A DNA stretch of 64,000 nucleotides, from assembly GCA_013180625.2 (NCBI GenBank), contig SNVD02010473.1:868001-932000 (forward strand), given 5' to 3'. Position 1 is the first letter of the stretch, and each line of letters begins with the position of its first letter. This document shows positions 52,701-64,000 of the stretch, one piece after another. A program made the translations under genes and the position numbers. The DNA is from Boswellia sacra. Lineage: Eukaryota; Streptophyta; Magnoliopsida; Sapindales; Burseraceae. The notes under the pieces are model-generated. The model was not told the origin of the DNA. It did not search any database and was given only the letters and a program-made list of their open reading frames with translations.

Positions 52701-55700
52701 TAATTGTCAAATGCAACTTTTTTCAGCTATTAATCTGTATTTAATTGCTTTTTTTTTTCTTGTAAGTACACTACATATGAACAGTAGTTGCATTGATGTT
52801 AAAATGAATCATTAGACAATAAAACTGGGGCAGAAAAATGGAACAGCTAGAAGAATCGATGATGCAGAACACCATGAGAAAATCTGGTTAATAACCCAAT
52901 GGAACAGAATGAATGATTCATCTTGTACTATGGAACTCCTCAACATTCAAGTCTCAGGTAAGAGAGGCACAGAAAGGGGATAAGGAATGTAAGCTAAGAA
53001 GATTTGAAGACAAGATTCTGCTTGGTTGAAGACTCCTATCAATTATTTTTTGTGCAAAGCAATCTCGTAAAGCCCATTACCACTCACACTAGGCGACAAC
53101 ACATTTGTGGCTTGGCCAGGCCTACATATGGCCAGTGCCAAAGAACAATGGTAAACATTAATAACATCAAACAAATTATTAGAACAAGACTCACTAAGTT
53201 GGCCAACTACAATATTCCTAATCCTATCACTGAAATTTATCAACATAATAAATCCAAATTTTGTTAGTTCTTTACCGCCAATTTTCTCAATCTTAAAGGG
53301 CATAAAAGAAATCAAACCTACTGCTTCAAATATGACCACCCCCAAAAGCTAATTTGAAGTTCATAAGTAAAATTTAAACCTGTACAATAGCTAACACAAA
53401 TTTGAGTTACATTGCATAACAGCATTAGTCATGATAATAGCTCTCCTACCATCTGATTAACCAAACAATCTGCAACAAGTCTTAAAATGATGTGTCATAG
53501 ACTCGTATTCCCCCCCAAAAGTGCTGATTAAACTTTCTACATGAGAGCAGATGGGCATGTCTCTGCGGATAAACCATGTGGATAATGTATCAAGATGAAA
53601 AACATATTACTGTCATATACAACAATTAAGTATTGCCCTTCAAAATTAGGATTCTAAAGCTGTTTGACCTTGAGTTGTTTAAATTTTAGAATACCAATAA
53701 TGGGAAGAAAATTTGAACGTCAATCACAGTTCAATAAACTGCAGATACAAAATGCAGCAGCCAATCAATCAGATTAATGATCTGACATTTCCTCGGTCAA
53801 GATATATAAGAATGATGATGATAAATAAATCATTCCATATACAAAAGAGTACGTCACAGAACCTCAAATCAATTCAAGAAAGCATGCAGAATATGGTTTA
53901 AAGTACTAACCTGCGCTTCTGCACGAAGGTCAGTGTAGGGGACGACACCAGTGAGAAGCTCACTGCAGTAGAATGTTTATCAAATTTCACTTTTATGGGG
54001 AATAAAAAAATAAAAAATAAAATATCTTTCTTCTAGAATCTATTTCTATTGATTTTGATCTCATTGTTTAAGCAAAAAATAAAATTAAAATTAGACTTCT
54101 TAAATCCTACAGTTTAGTAGGAAGAAAGATGGAAAGCCCTTCTAAATTTAACCTTACGACTAACATTTCATTTTTTATACCACTTTATCTTACTATATGC
54201 CCAGTTGAATATTTGATAAATTAACCAAAAGAAAAATGATGGCCATATCCTTTTGTTGCTAGAATAATAGGATTTCGCGTATTGTGGTATCACTGGTATG
54301 TATTTCGTGCACTTGTATTTTGTGCTACATAAAATAGAAATATGGAATTGATTATCTATGAACAACATGAAAACTGATTTTATGTTTGGCCTTTGTTTAA
54401 GTAAGAACACAATCCACCAAAGATACTACAAGCAATGATATATTAACACTGCTATCTCCGAGATGTCAACAATATTCCGATAAGGATAAGAAATTCAACT
54501 CATTCCTCTAACATATATGATGTTTTAAGTTCATGTTGAATAAGGCAATAACAACCATTGCAGAACATATATTTGATATCAGCAAAGTCAGATGTATATG
54601 AAGATTTTATATATTTTTCTTAACTGGCTTGGTGGTGCCAGGATATTACACAATAGCTTTCCTATCCTAAACCCATGGACCTTTCTAAAGTTTAAAAGTC
54701 AGAGAACTAAAACATATCAAATAATCAAATGAGGATTTCATTAGAGAAAGCTAGTTCCAATAATTCTTCATTCCACAAAACAAAAAACAAACTAAAGAAT
54801 ATGACTGCACCTTACTTTTTTGCCCTTCTATCCAATTGACAGAAGCCAAATTGCAGGAGCATTTCCATTTAGTATTTATAAAAATTAAGATCCTGTCGTA
54901 AATCCTTACTTGATTGATATTCCAAAACTGTAGACATCAGACTTTTCGGTGTGAATCTCCTTCTTCAATATCTCAGGCGCCATATAAATTAGTGTGCCAA
55001 CCATATTTTTTTTATGGAAACCACCAGTTGGCTTTCCAGATGATCTCCAATTCTCAACAGAAACTCCTTTAAGATTTTCTTTGTACTCTGCTAAACCAAA
55101 GTCTGCTAGGTGCGGACAAAGGTTTCTGTCAAGCTGCATCAGTTATATTAAAATCATCTTTCTTGAAGTGAAAGATCCACGCACAATTATTTATATACAT
55201 TTTGAAAAGGAAAATATATCAATCAACCAATGAAATAAGGAGCTTATGGAGGAAATTACCAGAACATTTGCTGGTTTCACATCCCTATGCACAATCCCGA
55301 GATTATGCAGATACTGCAAAGCCTTTGCTGTAAGACAAAAAATGGTAGAAAGGGCAAATAATGTAATATCATCCAATTCTGCTTAAAAAACAATGAAATA
55401 ATAGATGAATTGACAACAAATTATCATCCATTAAAGACCATAAACCAGAGACCATGACATAAGTTCAGCACAGTACAAAGACACATTGTTAATTCCAAAT
55501 CAATGTTTCTATGGTAGAGCAAGCAAATTTCAAAATGCTATCATTTTACTTTTGTTTTCTTCTTTCAATGCAGAGTATTTCTTTTGAAGAGAAGTAGTCA
55601 TGTAATAGGAAATTATCTGGTGGCATATTGGTTTGCCTAAGAAATTGCATAAAGACAACTGAGACCCCAAAATCACAGTTTTAAGCTCCAAGCTAAAGAA

Positions 55701-56765
55701 ATCCATGCCTATGAATGTCATCAAACAAGCATAGACTACCTTTTCATTTTAAAAGCCTAATACAGTTCACTAAATGAGCATAGAAGTTCACCAAATAACG
55801 TCCAGAAATAAATAAACAGGGAAATTCAGTGTCATCAGCTATTCAGTAACATATAAAAAGACTGCGGAAATATCTAATAGAAAACTACCATAAAGCTCTA
55901 GGACAAAAATTAAATAAATATCTAGTTCAGCAGCACATCTAAGCCCACCTTCAGCTTCCACAATCAGAGTGAAGTATCATAACTCTTTCCCATCCCTCCA
56001 ACGTTATCCTCTTTTATTTAACATTTGAAAACATTTTGCTGTTTTCAGATTGTCTAAAGCCTCAGTGAACCAACCAGATCAAAGAAATGTAGGGCCATTT
56101 TAATCATCTTGATTCAGACGCCAGATTTCAGCAACAACTCAATTAGCTTAAACATCAGTGAATCAAAATAAAGGCAAATTCAGTAAAATTTATATTTTAT
56201 ACCTAGGTGGGCAGCAATCATGAGCACCTGATCAACAGTGGGAGTCCATTCCTCAACGTGGAGCTTCTGGGAAAGATTGGGAGAGTCGTAGAATTGAAAG
56301 AAGAACATGTAATTTGGGGGCTTGGCATGTGCCGCCATCAGTTTGGCCAATCCGGGATGATCCAACTTGCTAATTAAGCAACCATTAAACTCATCAAAAA
56401 TCAAACAGAAAGAAAAAGAGAAAAGAAGTTACAAGAGAGAATGAACCAACCATAAGAGTTGCAACTCCTTATGGAACTTGTCCAAGTCTTCAGAAGTAGA
56501 CAAGACTGGCTTCTTCACGGCAACCTTAGTTCCATCCAGAGTGGCTTCGTACACAACACTCTCGCCGCCTGAAAAACAGAATCGAATTCAATATCAATAT
56601 AATGGCGGAGAATGAATGAGCGAGCGGAAGAGAAGTGGTGGTTACGTTACCTCTGGCGATGGGGGAGAGGAGAGAGTAAGAAGAAGGAGGGAGGTGAAGA
56701 GGGATTGATTTGCTGGTGCAGCATCCTCTGAAACAAGTGTTTGGCTCCCGAATCTCCACCCCCAT
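49711..56765 (-). CDS. Protein kinase and PP2C-like domain-containing protein
   Basis: One polypeptide joins a protein kinase to a type 2C phosphatase. Twelve exons join in phase: 56765-56651, 56568-56451, 56369-56203, 55327-55260, 55133-54910, 53962-53911, 52521-51984, 51698-51629, 51539-51320, 51231-51127, 50298-50203 and 49905-49711. The product is 655 residues, close to the length I recall for At2g40860. Kinase landmarks: glycine loop ARGGESVVYE, K57 in VAVKK, D149 in HRDVKPAN, D167 in ADFG, and APE. From about residue 388 the PP2C domain shows ETMEDTHF, DGH (D424), DWHPGCTA, GDCRA, ASDGLWDV and RGSKDNIT, so the metal-binding aspartates are kept and both halves look active. Cys in GDCRA replaces the usual Ser. 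The first exon encodes a Cys-containing N-terminus with no clear signal. Cellular role and substrates are unknown to me. Confidence 0.96.
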
Positions 56766-58418
56766 CTCTCTCTTCTTGCAATGGAAATGGAAATGAAGTC
56801 AGAGCTTCAAGTTAACCAGGGAAGAAGAGAAGTTTCCTGCCTCTTTCTGCCTTTGGTTTGACGTGGGCAATTCAAGAATCAGAATTTTTTTTTTTTCCAA
56901 GATTTGAGTGAGATTGTACTGTGTTTTGTTTGGTCGTTCGTGTATTTGACCCTTTTTTTCACTTAATATAATTTGGCTCTATTCTTTATTGAGACGGCCA
57001 TAAATTCGTTAACATTTGTGGGTTTCTTTAAATAAAGGGCAGATAAAAATTTAAAAAACAATCATTAAAAATAATTAAATCATGAAAATTTATAAATGAT
57101 ATATAGATTAACAATCTAATGCTAATACATAGATTTTTTTGTGACTGATACTAACGTTTGATATACTTTATATTTAAAATGATTTATTAATTATTGAGAT
57201 TTAGTGTTTGACAACAAAAAATACTAGCCTTTGATTATAAATTTATGGACAGAGTCCTCACACATAAATTTTTGACGTATCGACCAAATACATCCTTTAA
57301 TTTGGGTGTATTTTTGTAATTCTTTCGAATAAAAAATATTCATATTTAAAGGGTTCATTTGAGACAAAGCATATACGTAACAATAACATGAAGACTCAAT
57401 AACTACACTACTATTACTATCTGGCATTGAACAACTTGACAATTGACATGTGATGATAAAGGAATATTCTTTTTATTTTAATATAAAAAAAAAATTCCTT
57501 CCTCGTTTCATTTGAACCTCCGAGGTTTTCGTTGTTGCTCATAAATCAAATAGTTCTGTAAACTAACACTGATCTCCCCATATTTAACAGCCGTTACGTT
57601 AACCACATCGATTATTTAACACGAAATCAAATATTGGTTAACTTCAAAAACCATTCAAAAAGACCCCCTTATCATTGATAACATTAATTAAAGTTAACCA
57701 ATTTATCATTATTAATAAATTTATAGAATAAATAAAAACATTAAAATTCTTTATTTGAAATATATTCTAAAGTTTCAGTATTTTTCAAAGTTTAGGGGTT
57801 CAGAAAGTATTAATATTTGATTGATTACTCAATGATGCATTGTAGTTAACGACTGTTAAGTCAAGCGAGGCTGGTGTTAGTTAACAAAATTACGGAGTTT
57901 GGGGTCGAACTTTATAAAGGTTAAACCGTTTTTGAGTTCTAAAATTTTAAATATATTGTTCTTAATTCTTGAAAATTAATGGGTGTGAAGGACAGCTACA
58001 TTGTACTGTCATTCTTGTTTTAACTATTTTTTCTTTAATTCCTTATTAGAAAGTATATAAATTTTTTTGGCAAAAAACTCTATTTCTCTAAAATTTATAT
58101 TTATAAATTCTAAATTATAAACTCCACATAAATAAAGCATACCAAACAAGTCCCTAAACCGTTAGACTAATATTGATATGAATATTGACCAAAAGTATTT
58201 TTATCCATCTGTTAAATAAAAAAAAAACCCAAACTTAGGAAAGTGCCCAAACTTAGAAAAGTGATAATGTTTTTAACAAACTCTTTTTGTTATGGCTATT
58301 TCGAAGAACCAAGATTAATATATGGTTGTAACTCTATATCAATAAATAACATTCAATAGCTAAATTGGTGTTTATTATTTTTATACCTGTTAATGTAAAG
58401 GGTTGGGCTATTTAAACT
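56766..58418. other. Upstream region of the kinase-PP2C gene and intergenic sequence
   Basis: The first 200 bases hold the leader and promoter of the kinase-PP2C gene. Positions about 57500-57950 look like a worn inverted-repeat element: AACTAACACTGATCTC on the left matches the complement of the right (AACTAACACCAGCCTC), each followed by TTAACAG(C/T)CGTTA. No gene is seen. Confidence 0.4.
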
Positions 58419-59513
58419 TATTTTTTAGGGAAAATTAAAAAAATGAACACAATTAGGGGCTCTTGATGAAATTTAGACACATCCTGAAAAATTTTTATGC
58501 CATAGACACTTTCTTGATAAAAAGACTCAATTACCCTTACCCTTTATTTATGTAATTGAATTTAGAAGAAAAAAGAAGTAAACGAAACAAAGAAACCAGT
58601 CACTCCTTCATACATATCACTGTCCGAAACAATCTTCAACAACTGAAGCTGAGCAATAAGGTAAAAAAAACTTTCGTTATTCTCTCTCTAAATGGCTTGA
58701 AAATTTTAGTAGGTTGTAATGTTTTCGTTATTTATTGTTTCGGTAACTGTCAACCGCATGATGTAGCTCAAAATAGGGATATGTATGTGAACTAAGGTTA
58801 GAGATAATGCCGTTTTTGTAAACATTTGCTAGAAATTGGAATTCATTGTAAGAAAATATGGTATCGCAATCGACGGGGAAGAAGACGAGATTTGTCGAGC
58901 TACATCGAGTGTCGAGCGGTTGTGTCGGATAGACACTCGATATATCGGATGGTCGTGTCTAGGGATTGTGTCGAGTCTAGGATCGAGTATCATGTTAGTG
59001 CGTCGAGTTGAGTGACGAACGTGACGAGTGTCAGATGCCAATTTCGTCGAGTTCGTGTGTTGAGTATATGTGTCGAGGTAGTCGAGCATCGATCATCGTG
59101 CGTCGAGTTTATTGTCGAGTGTTTACCGTCGAGTTTCGTCAAGCGTTTAGACAGAAATGTCGTTTTTGTGCCTTTTGTAAGGAATTTTGTAATGATTTAT
59201 TATCCACAGACTTATATGATATGTCTCTATCATACATGTGTTTCATCAATGTATGTAACATTAACGTATTAAACATGAATTTATGTGCTTTTTCATTAAA
59301 CTAAATATTCGTGTATGAGATTCGGAGAACATGGAAAACATGTATGTACTACTACAACCGGAAAAATATGTATGTAAAAGTTTTCGTACCACTATACATA
59401 GAAAACATGAGCGACTATACAAAAAAATGTCACTATATAATAATGTGTAAATATCCACAAAATATCACCCTAAAAAAATATGTAACTAAACATAATATAT
59501 ACATGAAATGAAA

Positions 59514-59801
59514 TTATGGTGCAGTCGTGCAGCGGATGTTCCGACCACCATTGGGCATGCTGACGTTGATTCGGCGCAGCTTGAGCAGCAGCCCCAAACA
59601 TGTATCACAAAACATGTCTTTTTGCCTCGCACTCAAGTTCGCGTGAATCCATTCAATACAGTCCAAACTTGCCAAGTTTGTGATCACAGCATGGTAGTGC
59701 TCATCATATGGTGTCTTCAGGGTGAAGGACAATCCAAATTCACTTATCATTTGCTTCAACCTGCAAATACCGTTATAGTTACATATGATGCAAAAAGACA
59801 A
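59514..59801 (-). pseudogene. ORF fragment inside the Mutator-like element, possibly DUF1985-related
   Basis: A 95-codon frame contains NLASLDCIEWIHANLSARQ and then DMFCDTCLGLLLKL. The second part resembles the start of DUF1985, the domain often joined to Ulp1-type protease genes carried by plant Mutator-like elements (FxxTCFGxLL pattern). The rest of the domain and any protease are missing here. It may be one exon of a larger captured gene, or a remnant. The family link is from memory and tentative. Confidence 0.35.
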
Positions 59802-59956
59802 AAAAAAAACAAAGCTAAAATAAGCAACCTGTCAAAACGCTCGACGAAATTCGACAAAACTCGACGCGCTTGATAGATCTCGACAACATAAACCTACAAA
59901 ACTCTTGTCGGATTCCTCCAACCGACTATACGACCTTTATCGGATGTCGGATTATT

Positions 59957-60120
59957 CGAGTGTCGGATTCATAATCCGACACTCGACACTACCTTTCATC
60001 TGACATGTCGAATGTCGGATACATAGTTCGAGACGTCGATATGTCGGTTTCCATGTATCTGACATTCGACATGTCAGATGAAAGGTAGTGTCGAGCGTCG
60101 GATTATGAATCTGACACTCG
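59957..60120. repeat. Large imperfect inverted repeat (hairpin) inside the element
   Basis: The left arm, 59957-60025, reads CGAGTGTCGGATTCATAATC onwards. The right arm, 60052-60120, is its near-complement, ending GATTATGAATCTGACACTCG. The arms are about 69 bp with roughly a 26-bp spacer. A transcript could fold into a long hairpin. Confidence 0.88.
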
Positions 60121-60985
60121 ATGTCTTCAAAAATAGACTGATGTCGAGTGTCGGTTGTGAATCCGACACGACTCGAAAAGACTCGACACTAACGTGTCGA
60201 GGGTCGAGTGGTGTAGAGAAAAATCTGACACTCACCATCGTCTACCTCACGACGAAACTAGTCGGTTTTCACAGTTTTCATACATATCAAACCACAAAAA
60301 TCACATAATAACACTATATTTATCCCTAAAAACACAGAATAAGTTCACAAATCCGACAGAAACTCAAATCCCTAATTAAGATTCCCTAAAAACTAAATCA
60401 AATCTAAAAAACATAAAACAACCAAATAAGTCACTAAAATTACGAAAAAACTGACAAATAAACGTACCTCAATGTCGATAGATGCTTCGTCTGCGTCGTC
60501 TTGCTTCTATTCTCAATTGATGCTCGTGTCGGTTTGCCTTTGAGCGGTGTCGAGGGGTTTCGGTAATTTTTGTGTGAAGAGGAAAATAAGGTTTAGGGAA
60601 AAAATTGAATATATAAGGGTAATTGAGTCTTTTTATGAATAAAGTATATATGGCATAAAAATTTTTCAGGATATGTCCAAATTTTATCAAGGGCCCCTAA
60701 TTGTGTCTATTTTTTCAATTTTCCCTATTTTTTAACTTAAGTTTTATACATTCTTTAGCAACCGTTAATTTTAACTACTTAATGGTGGGAAAGATGAAAG
60801 TTCAAAGGTAATCATTTACCAGACCAAAGCAACAATTTTTGACTCAGGGACTATGAAATAGTAAGAGTGTAAAATATTTAAATTAACAAATTTAATTCAA
60901 ATAACTTGGCTTTAATTTAAAATTACATATCAGTATGAAGCCTTAATGAATAGCGAGATCTAGATTGGTTCTAATTGTTTTTATA

Positions 60986-61461
60986 CTTACTGTTATGGCC
61001 ATAACAATATTGGGCCTCAATTATTTCTAATACAGTAAGCTCATTACTGAAGCCCATTATTTGGGCCCATTGTCTGGGTCCCACAATGACTCAGCCTGGC
61101 TCAATTATTTCTAATACAGTAAGCCCATTACTGAAGCCCATTATTTGGGCCCATTGTCTGGGTCCCACAATGACCCATCCTGACTCCTATATAAACCCTC
61201 CGAATTATTACTCAAGGTATACACACTTTTCTGAACTTATTCTCTCTCTAAATTTCCTCTGCTTTTGAGAGCTTCTCTCTCTAGGAAATTCTCCCAGAAA
61301 ATTCCGGAGTGCCGGAAACTGACTTGAGCGTCGGAGGGTTTTCGCCGGCACCACCGCCGGTACCTCTGACTGTTTTTCTTTGCTCGCAGGACTGGACCCG
61401 ACATACAACCCGAGCTCCGACCCGCTCCCCGGTCGTCCGGAAATCGTGCATCAACACTTAC
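60986..61461 (+). mobile_element. Solo LTR of a retrotransposon
   Basis: The LTR is 60991-61456 (466 bp). It starts TGTTATGG, ends CATCAACA and is bounded by a perfect 5-bp target duplication CTTAC (60986-60990 and 61457-61461). No primer-binding site or coding region follows, so the element was reduced to one LTR by recombination. A TATA box (CTATATAAAC) lies near 61188, giving the strand. An 84-bp tandem repeat sits just upstream in the U3 part. The downstream part is GC-rich. Copia versus Gypsy cannot be decided from the LTR alone. Confidence 0.9.
61017..61184. repeat. 84-bp tandem duplication in the LTR U3 region
   Basis: Two near-identical 84-bp units, starting TCAATTATTTCTAATACAGT, lie side by side, differing at a handful of bases. 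Each contains GGGCCCATTGTCTGGG. Direct repeats upstream of an LTR TATA box often act as enhancers; that role is inferred. Confidence 0.9.
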
Positions 61462-63821
61462 TAATTTAAAAATACATAACATCATGGAGTCTTAAATTAT
61501 AGCTAGATTGGTACTAGTTATTTTATACATATCTATTTAATAATGCTTACGAGTTCTTAAATAATAGCTAGATCCATGTGACATTAGACGCTCGCGAAAG
61601 TTATATCAAATGGAAAACTATGTAAACCCCCAAACTATAGCTAAAAAAATCCACCTCCCCAATAAGTTCAATAAATCTTTGGACCCAATCATGAACTTGA
61701 ATCTATTACAATTAATTGCAATTCTTCAAATATCATTTATACCCTTTAGTTTAGATTGAAATTGTGCACTACCATCATTTGAACTTGGGACATTTTATTT
61801 AATAAGTTAAATGGAAGAAAACTATGGTGAAGAAAAGAAAAGGAGAAGAAAATGGATGAAGAAATCATAAAGAATAGAAAAGAAGAGAGAGAAAAGAAAA
61901 ATAAAATAAAATTGGAGATGAAAAAACAATATGATAAATTGTAATGTACTTAAAATGATTGGGTAGAGGGGTTGATGGTGATACATAAAACTTATCCTAG
62001 CGAGAAATATTATAATCTCTCTAAATTTTAAAAATTAATAATGTGAGTAAATTATAATGAGTAAATTTGATTGATATGAAATGCTCATTTTAATGATGGA
62101 CTTTTTAATTATTAAATGGGAAATTTCATTACCACTCTTGGCTTATGGGAAGTTATAAGAAAATCATATTTTACATTTTTTTAAAATATGTCACTCATAT
62201 TCTTATATTTTAAGATCGTCTATGTCTTTTAATATTGGATGAATGTTTTTGAAATTTCATAAGAAGATTGGAATTTAGATGATCGTATGCTACCCTTGAT
62301 AGGAGATACTTTCTTCAATTATTCTCTTTGGTTTCATGATGTTTGATTGGTAAGAAAATGATAGAAAGTGCCAAGTGGGATAAAATGTGGGAAAGTAAAC
62401 AAAAATCTATCAACCAATAGGGAGAGAAAATTCTAGAAATTATTCTTATTAATAAGCATGCATTTCTAAAGCTTTGCCATGAACTTCTTCTTCTGCAATT
62501 TCTTTTCCAAAAGTCCATGTTTTATTTGTGAAGTCATAGCTAACCTGATTGCTATAAAGCCCAACTCCAATTATACTTTTACTTAACTTTCAACTTGGGC
62601 CAAATCTAACATTATTAAGAGTATTATTATTTAAGCCCCTCGCAACCAGTTTTTAGCCTCTTTGCTAAATATGTTGAGTTAAAAACATAACCACCCTTTT
62701 CTAATTACCTAATTTTAATAAATTCATTTCTCTTCCTTCTTCTTCTTCTTCTACAGTTGCCATGTTACAAACTCAAACAATATAGATTGTAACTTGCTGT
62801 AGAAATCTGTTGTAAACTTGAGAATATAAGTTATATCTTTTAAATGAAACATAATAAACTAAACTGATAACAATAACAGTCATGAGGAAGCAAATCAGAG
62901 CGTACAAAACATAAGCGGAAAGCCAAAGCAAAACAAAAACAGAAGAAAGAATAAAGCTTTAAAGTATTCGATTTTCAAGAGAGTTCTCAGTGCATTGATA
63001 CACATGCAACGAAGCCTCTTGTTTATAGCCTAATGATCTGTATCATCTAATTGATTCCACAAAAACATTGGTTTTGAAAAAAAAAGAAAAGAAAACATAA
63101 AAGGAGGAAGAAAATGTTTTGTACTATGCATAAACTTAAAAAAAATGGGTAGTTTTGATATTGTCAAATATATATTTAAAAAATAGGCTTAAAAAGATAT
63201 TTGACGAAGCTTGAATAACAATAATCTATTAGTAATTACACAATATAATCGTAAGCCTGTTTACTTATCTTTAGTCTATTTGTATAAAAATAATACAATA
63301 TTTACAAAGTTAAAATACAAAATTTGTATCTCAACTTATTTGACAATTATATAACAATATCTTGTCATAAGTTACATCACCCACTTTAATTAAATTATTG
63401 AATAATTTTAATTTAATAATTATGATGAAAAAAATTCTTAATTTAAAGAGGAGATAATAGATAAATAAATCACGTATAAATAAATAGAAGATTAATTATA
63501 TTTGATGATGTAACAATGACAAAGCATTACTCTGAGATACTACTTGTTTTGTAATTATAACATAATTCTCGATGGCATTAAATAAATCTGGATCGGGTCA
63601 AAACAAACCCATCTTGTGCCCAATAAAACCGTAACGTTGGAATTACTTACCCGCTAAGTCTACCAAAAGTCCCCAACTAACATTCAAAACCTTGTAACCC
63701 TACTTGCCAAACGAATCGAGTCAACTGTCTGGTTTGGCATTACTTTTACGTAGATAGCGTTCTTGTCTTTGTGATTGCTTCAGAAAGCTAGAGAGAATCA
63801 AGACTGTCTGTAACTGTGAAG
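61462..63821. other. Intergenic region and cystatin promoter
   Basis: No coding region is supported. Positions 61800-61925 are a purine-rich run. The short stretch before 63822 is the probable leader of the cystatin gene. No clear TATA box could be fixed. Confidence 0.45.
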
Positions 63822-64000
63822 ATGAACAGCAGGCACTTTTTCATTGCTTTGAGTGCTTTGGTTTTGGTCTTTGGGCTCTTTGAATCGGGTCTTTGCCGGG
63901 ACGATAGCTTCATCAAGATGAAACCTGGAGGCGTTCACGATTGCAAGGGCTCTCAGAACAGCGCTGAGATCGAAAGCCTTGCGCGATTTGCTGTTCAAGA
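63822..64000 (+). CDS. Phytocystatin (cysteine protease inhibitor), 5' part only
   Basis: The window ends inside this gene, after 59 complete codons. Residues 1 to about 25 are a hydrophobic signal peptide (FIALSALVLVFGLF), so the protein enters the secretory pathway. Then come the conserved Gly-Gly (PGG, residues 35-37) that packs against papain-type proteases and the start of the LARFAV helix signature (residues 53-58) that defines plant cystatins. The QxVxG loop and Trp loop lie beyond the edge and cannot be checked. Cystatins block endogenous and insect or nematode papain-like proteases. Its place downstream of the kinase-PP2C gene matches my memory of At2g40880. The start is the first ATG, 41 bases after a GAGAGA-rich leader. 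Confidence 0.92.
   Translation, partial: MNSRHFFIALSALVLVFGLFESGLCRDDSFIKMKPGGVHDCKGSQNSAEIESLARFAVQ

Larger units (their letters stand above)
58419..60734. mobile_element. Non-autonomous Mutator-like element with perfect 9-bp target duplication
   Basis: The element proper is 58428-60725 (2298 bp). It is flanked by the direct repeat TATTTTTTA (58419-58427 and 60726-60734). Terminal inverted repeats of about 115 bp match closely: GGGAAAATTAAAAAAATGAA on the left against GGGAAAATTGAAAAAATAGA from the right, then ACACAATTAGGGGC in both. Inside each end are arrays of GTCGAG/CTCGAC motifs, then a large imperfect hairpin at 59957-60120 and a minus-strand ORF fragment at 59514-59801. No transposase is visible. 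Nine-base duplications and long inverted ends are Mutator hallmarks; the closeness of the two ends suggests a fairly recent insertion. Confidence 0.88.

Overview
This is plant nuclear DNA: AT-rich, with GT-AG introns, long intergenic stretches and several transposable-element relics. Four of its genes (DPE2, a gamma-type PI4-kinase, a kinase-PP2C fusion and a phytocystatin) lie in the same relative order as I recall for Arabidopsis chromosome 2 (about At2g40840 to At2g40880). That points to a eudicot. A woody rosid such as Citrus is my guess, but the window does not prove it.

Layout: 1-4.4 kb, intergenic. 5.0-9.3 kb (+), a DUF7036-type membrane protein with a proline/histidine-rich domain. 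11.7-12.9 kb, a Mutator-like element with a perfect 9-bp target duplication. 15.4-24.4 kb (+), DPE2, resolved here into 22 coding exons, one junction being a U12-type AT-AC intron. 28.4-30.1 kb (+), PI4K gamma with a single-exon coding region. 33.8-34.5 kb (-), an intronless Werner-like 3'-5' exonuclease. 35.1-35.7 kb, a second inverted-repeat element. 38.6-39.0 kb (+), a small acidic protein of unknown function. 39.8-46.6 kb (-), a MED15-like Mediator subunit locus with KIX and C-terminal homology but several reading-frame breaks. 47.5-48.4 kb (-), a one-finger C2H2 repressor-type zinc-finger protein. 49.7-56.8 kb (-), the kinase-PP2C fusion, resolved into 12 exons. 58.4-60.7 kb, a 2.3-kb Mutator-like element carrying short-motif arrays and a captured ORF fragment. 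61.0-61.5 kb, a solo LTR. 63.8 kb to the edge (+), the start of a secreted cystatin.

These are independent eukaryotic genes, not an operon. Functional themes are cytosolic maltose metabolism (DPE2), phosphoinositide-type signalling (PI4K gamma), kinase/phosphatase signalling (fusion), transcription (MED15-like, C2H2 factor), nucleic-acid trimming (exonuclease) and protease inhibition (cystatin). The least ordinary items are the structured Mutator-like element at 58.4-60.7 kb, the MED15-like locus in which a 40-bp duplication keeps the last exon in frame, and the AT-AC intron. I saw no CRISPR array, rRNA or convincing tRNA gene.
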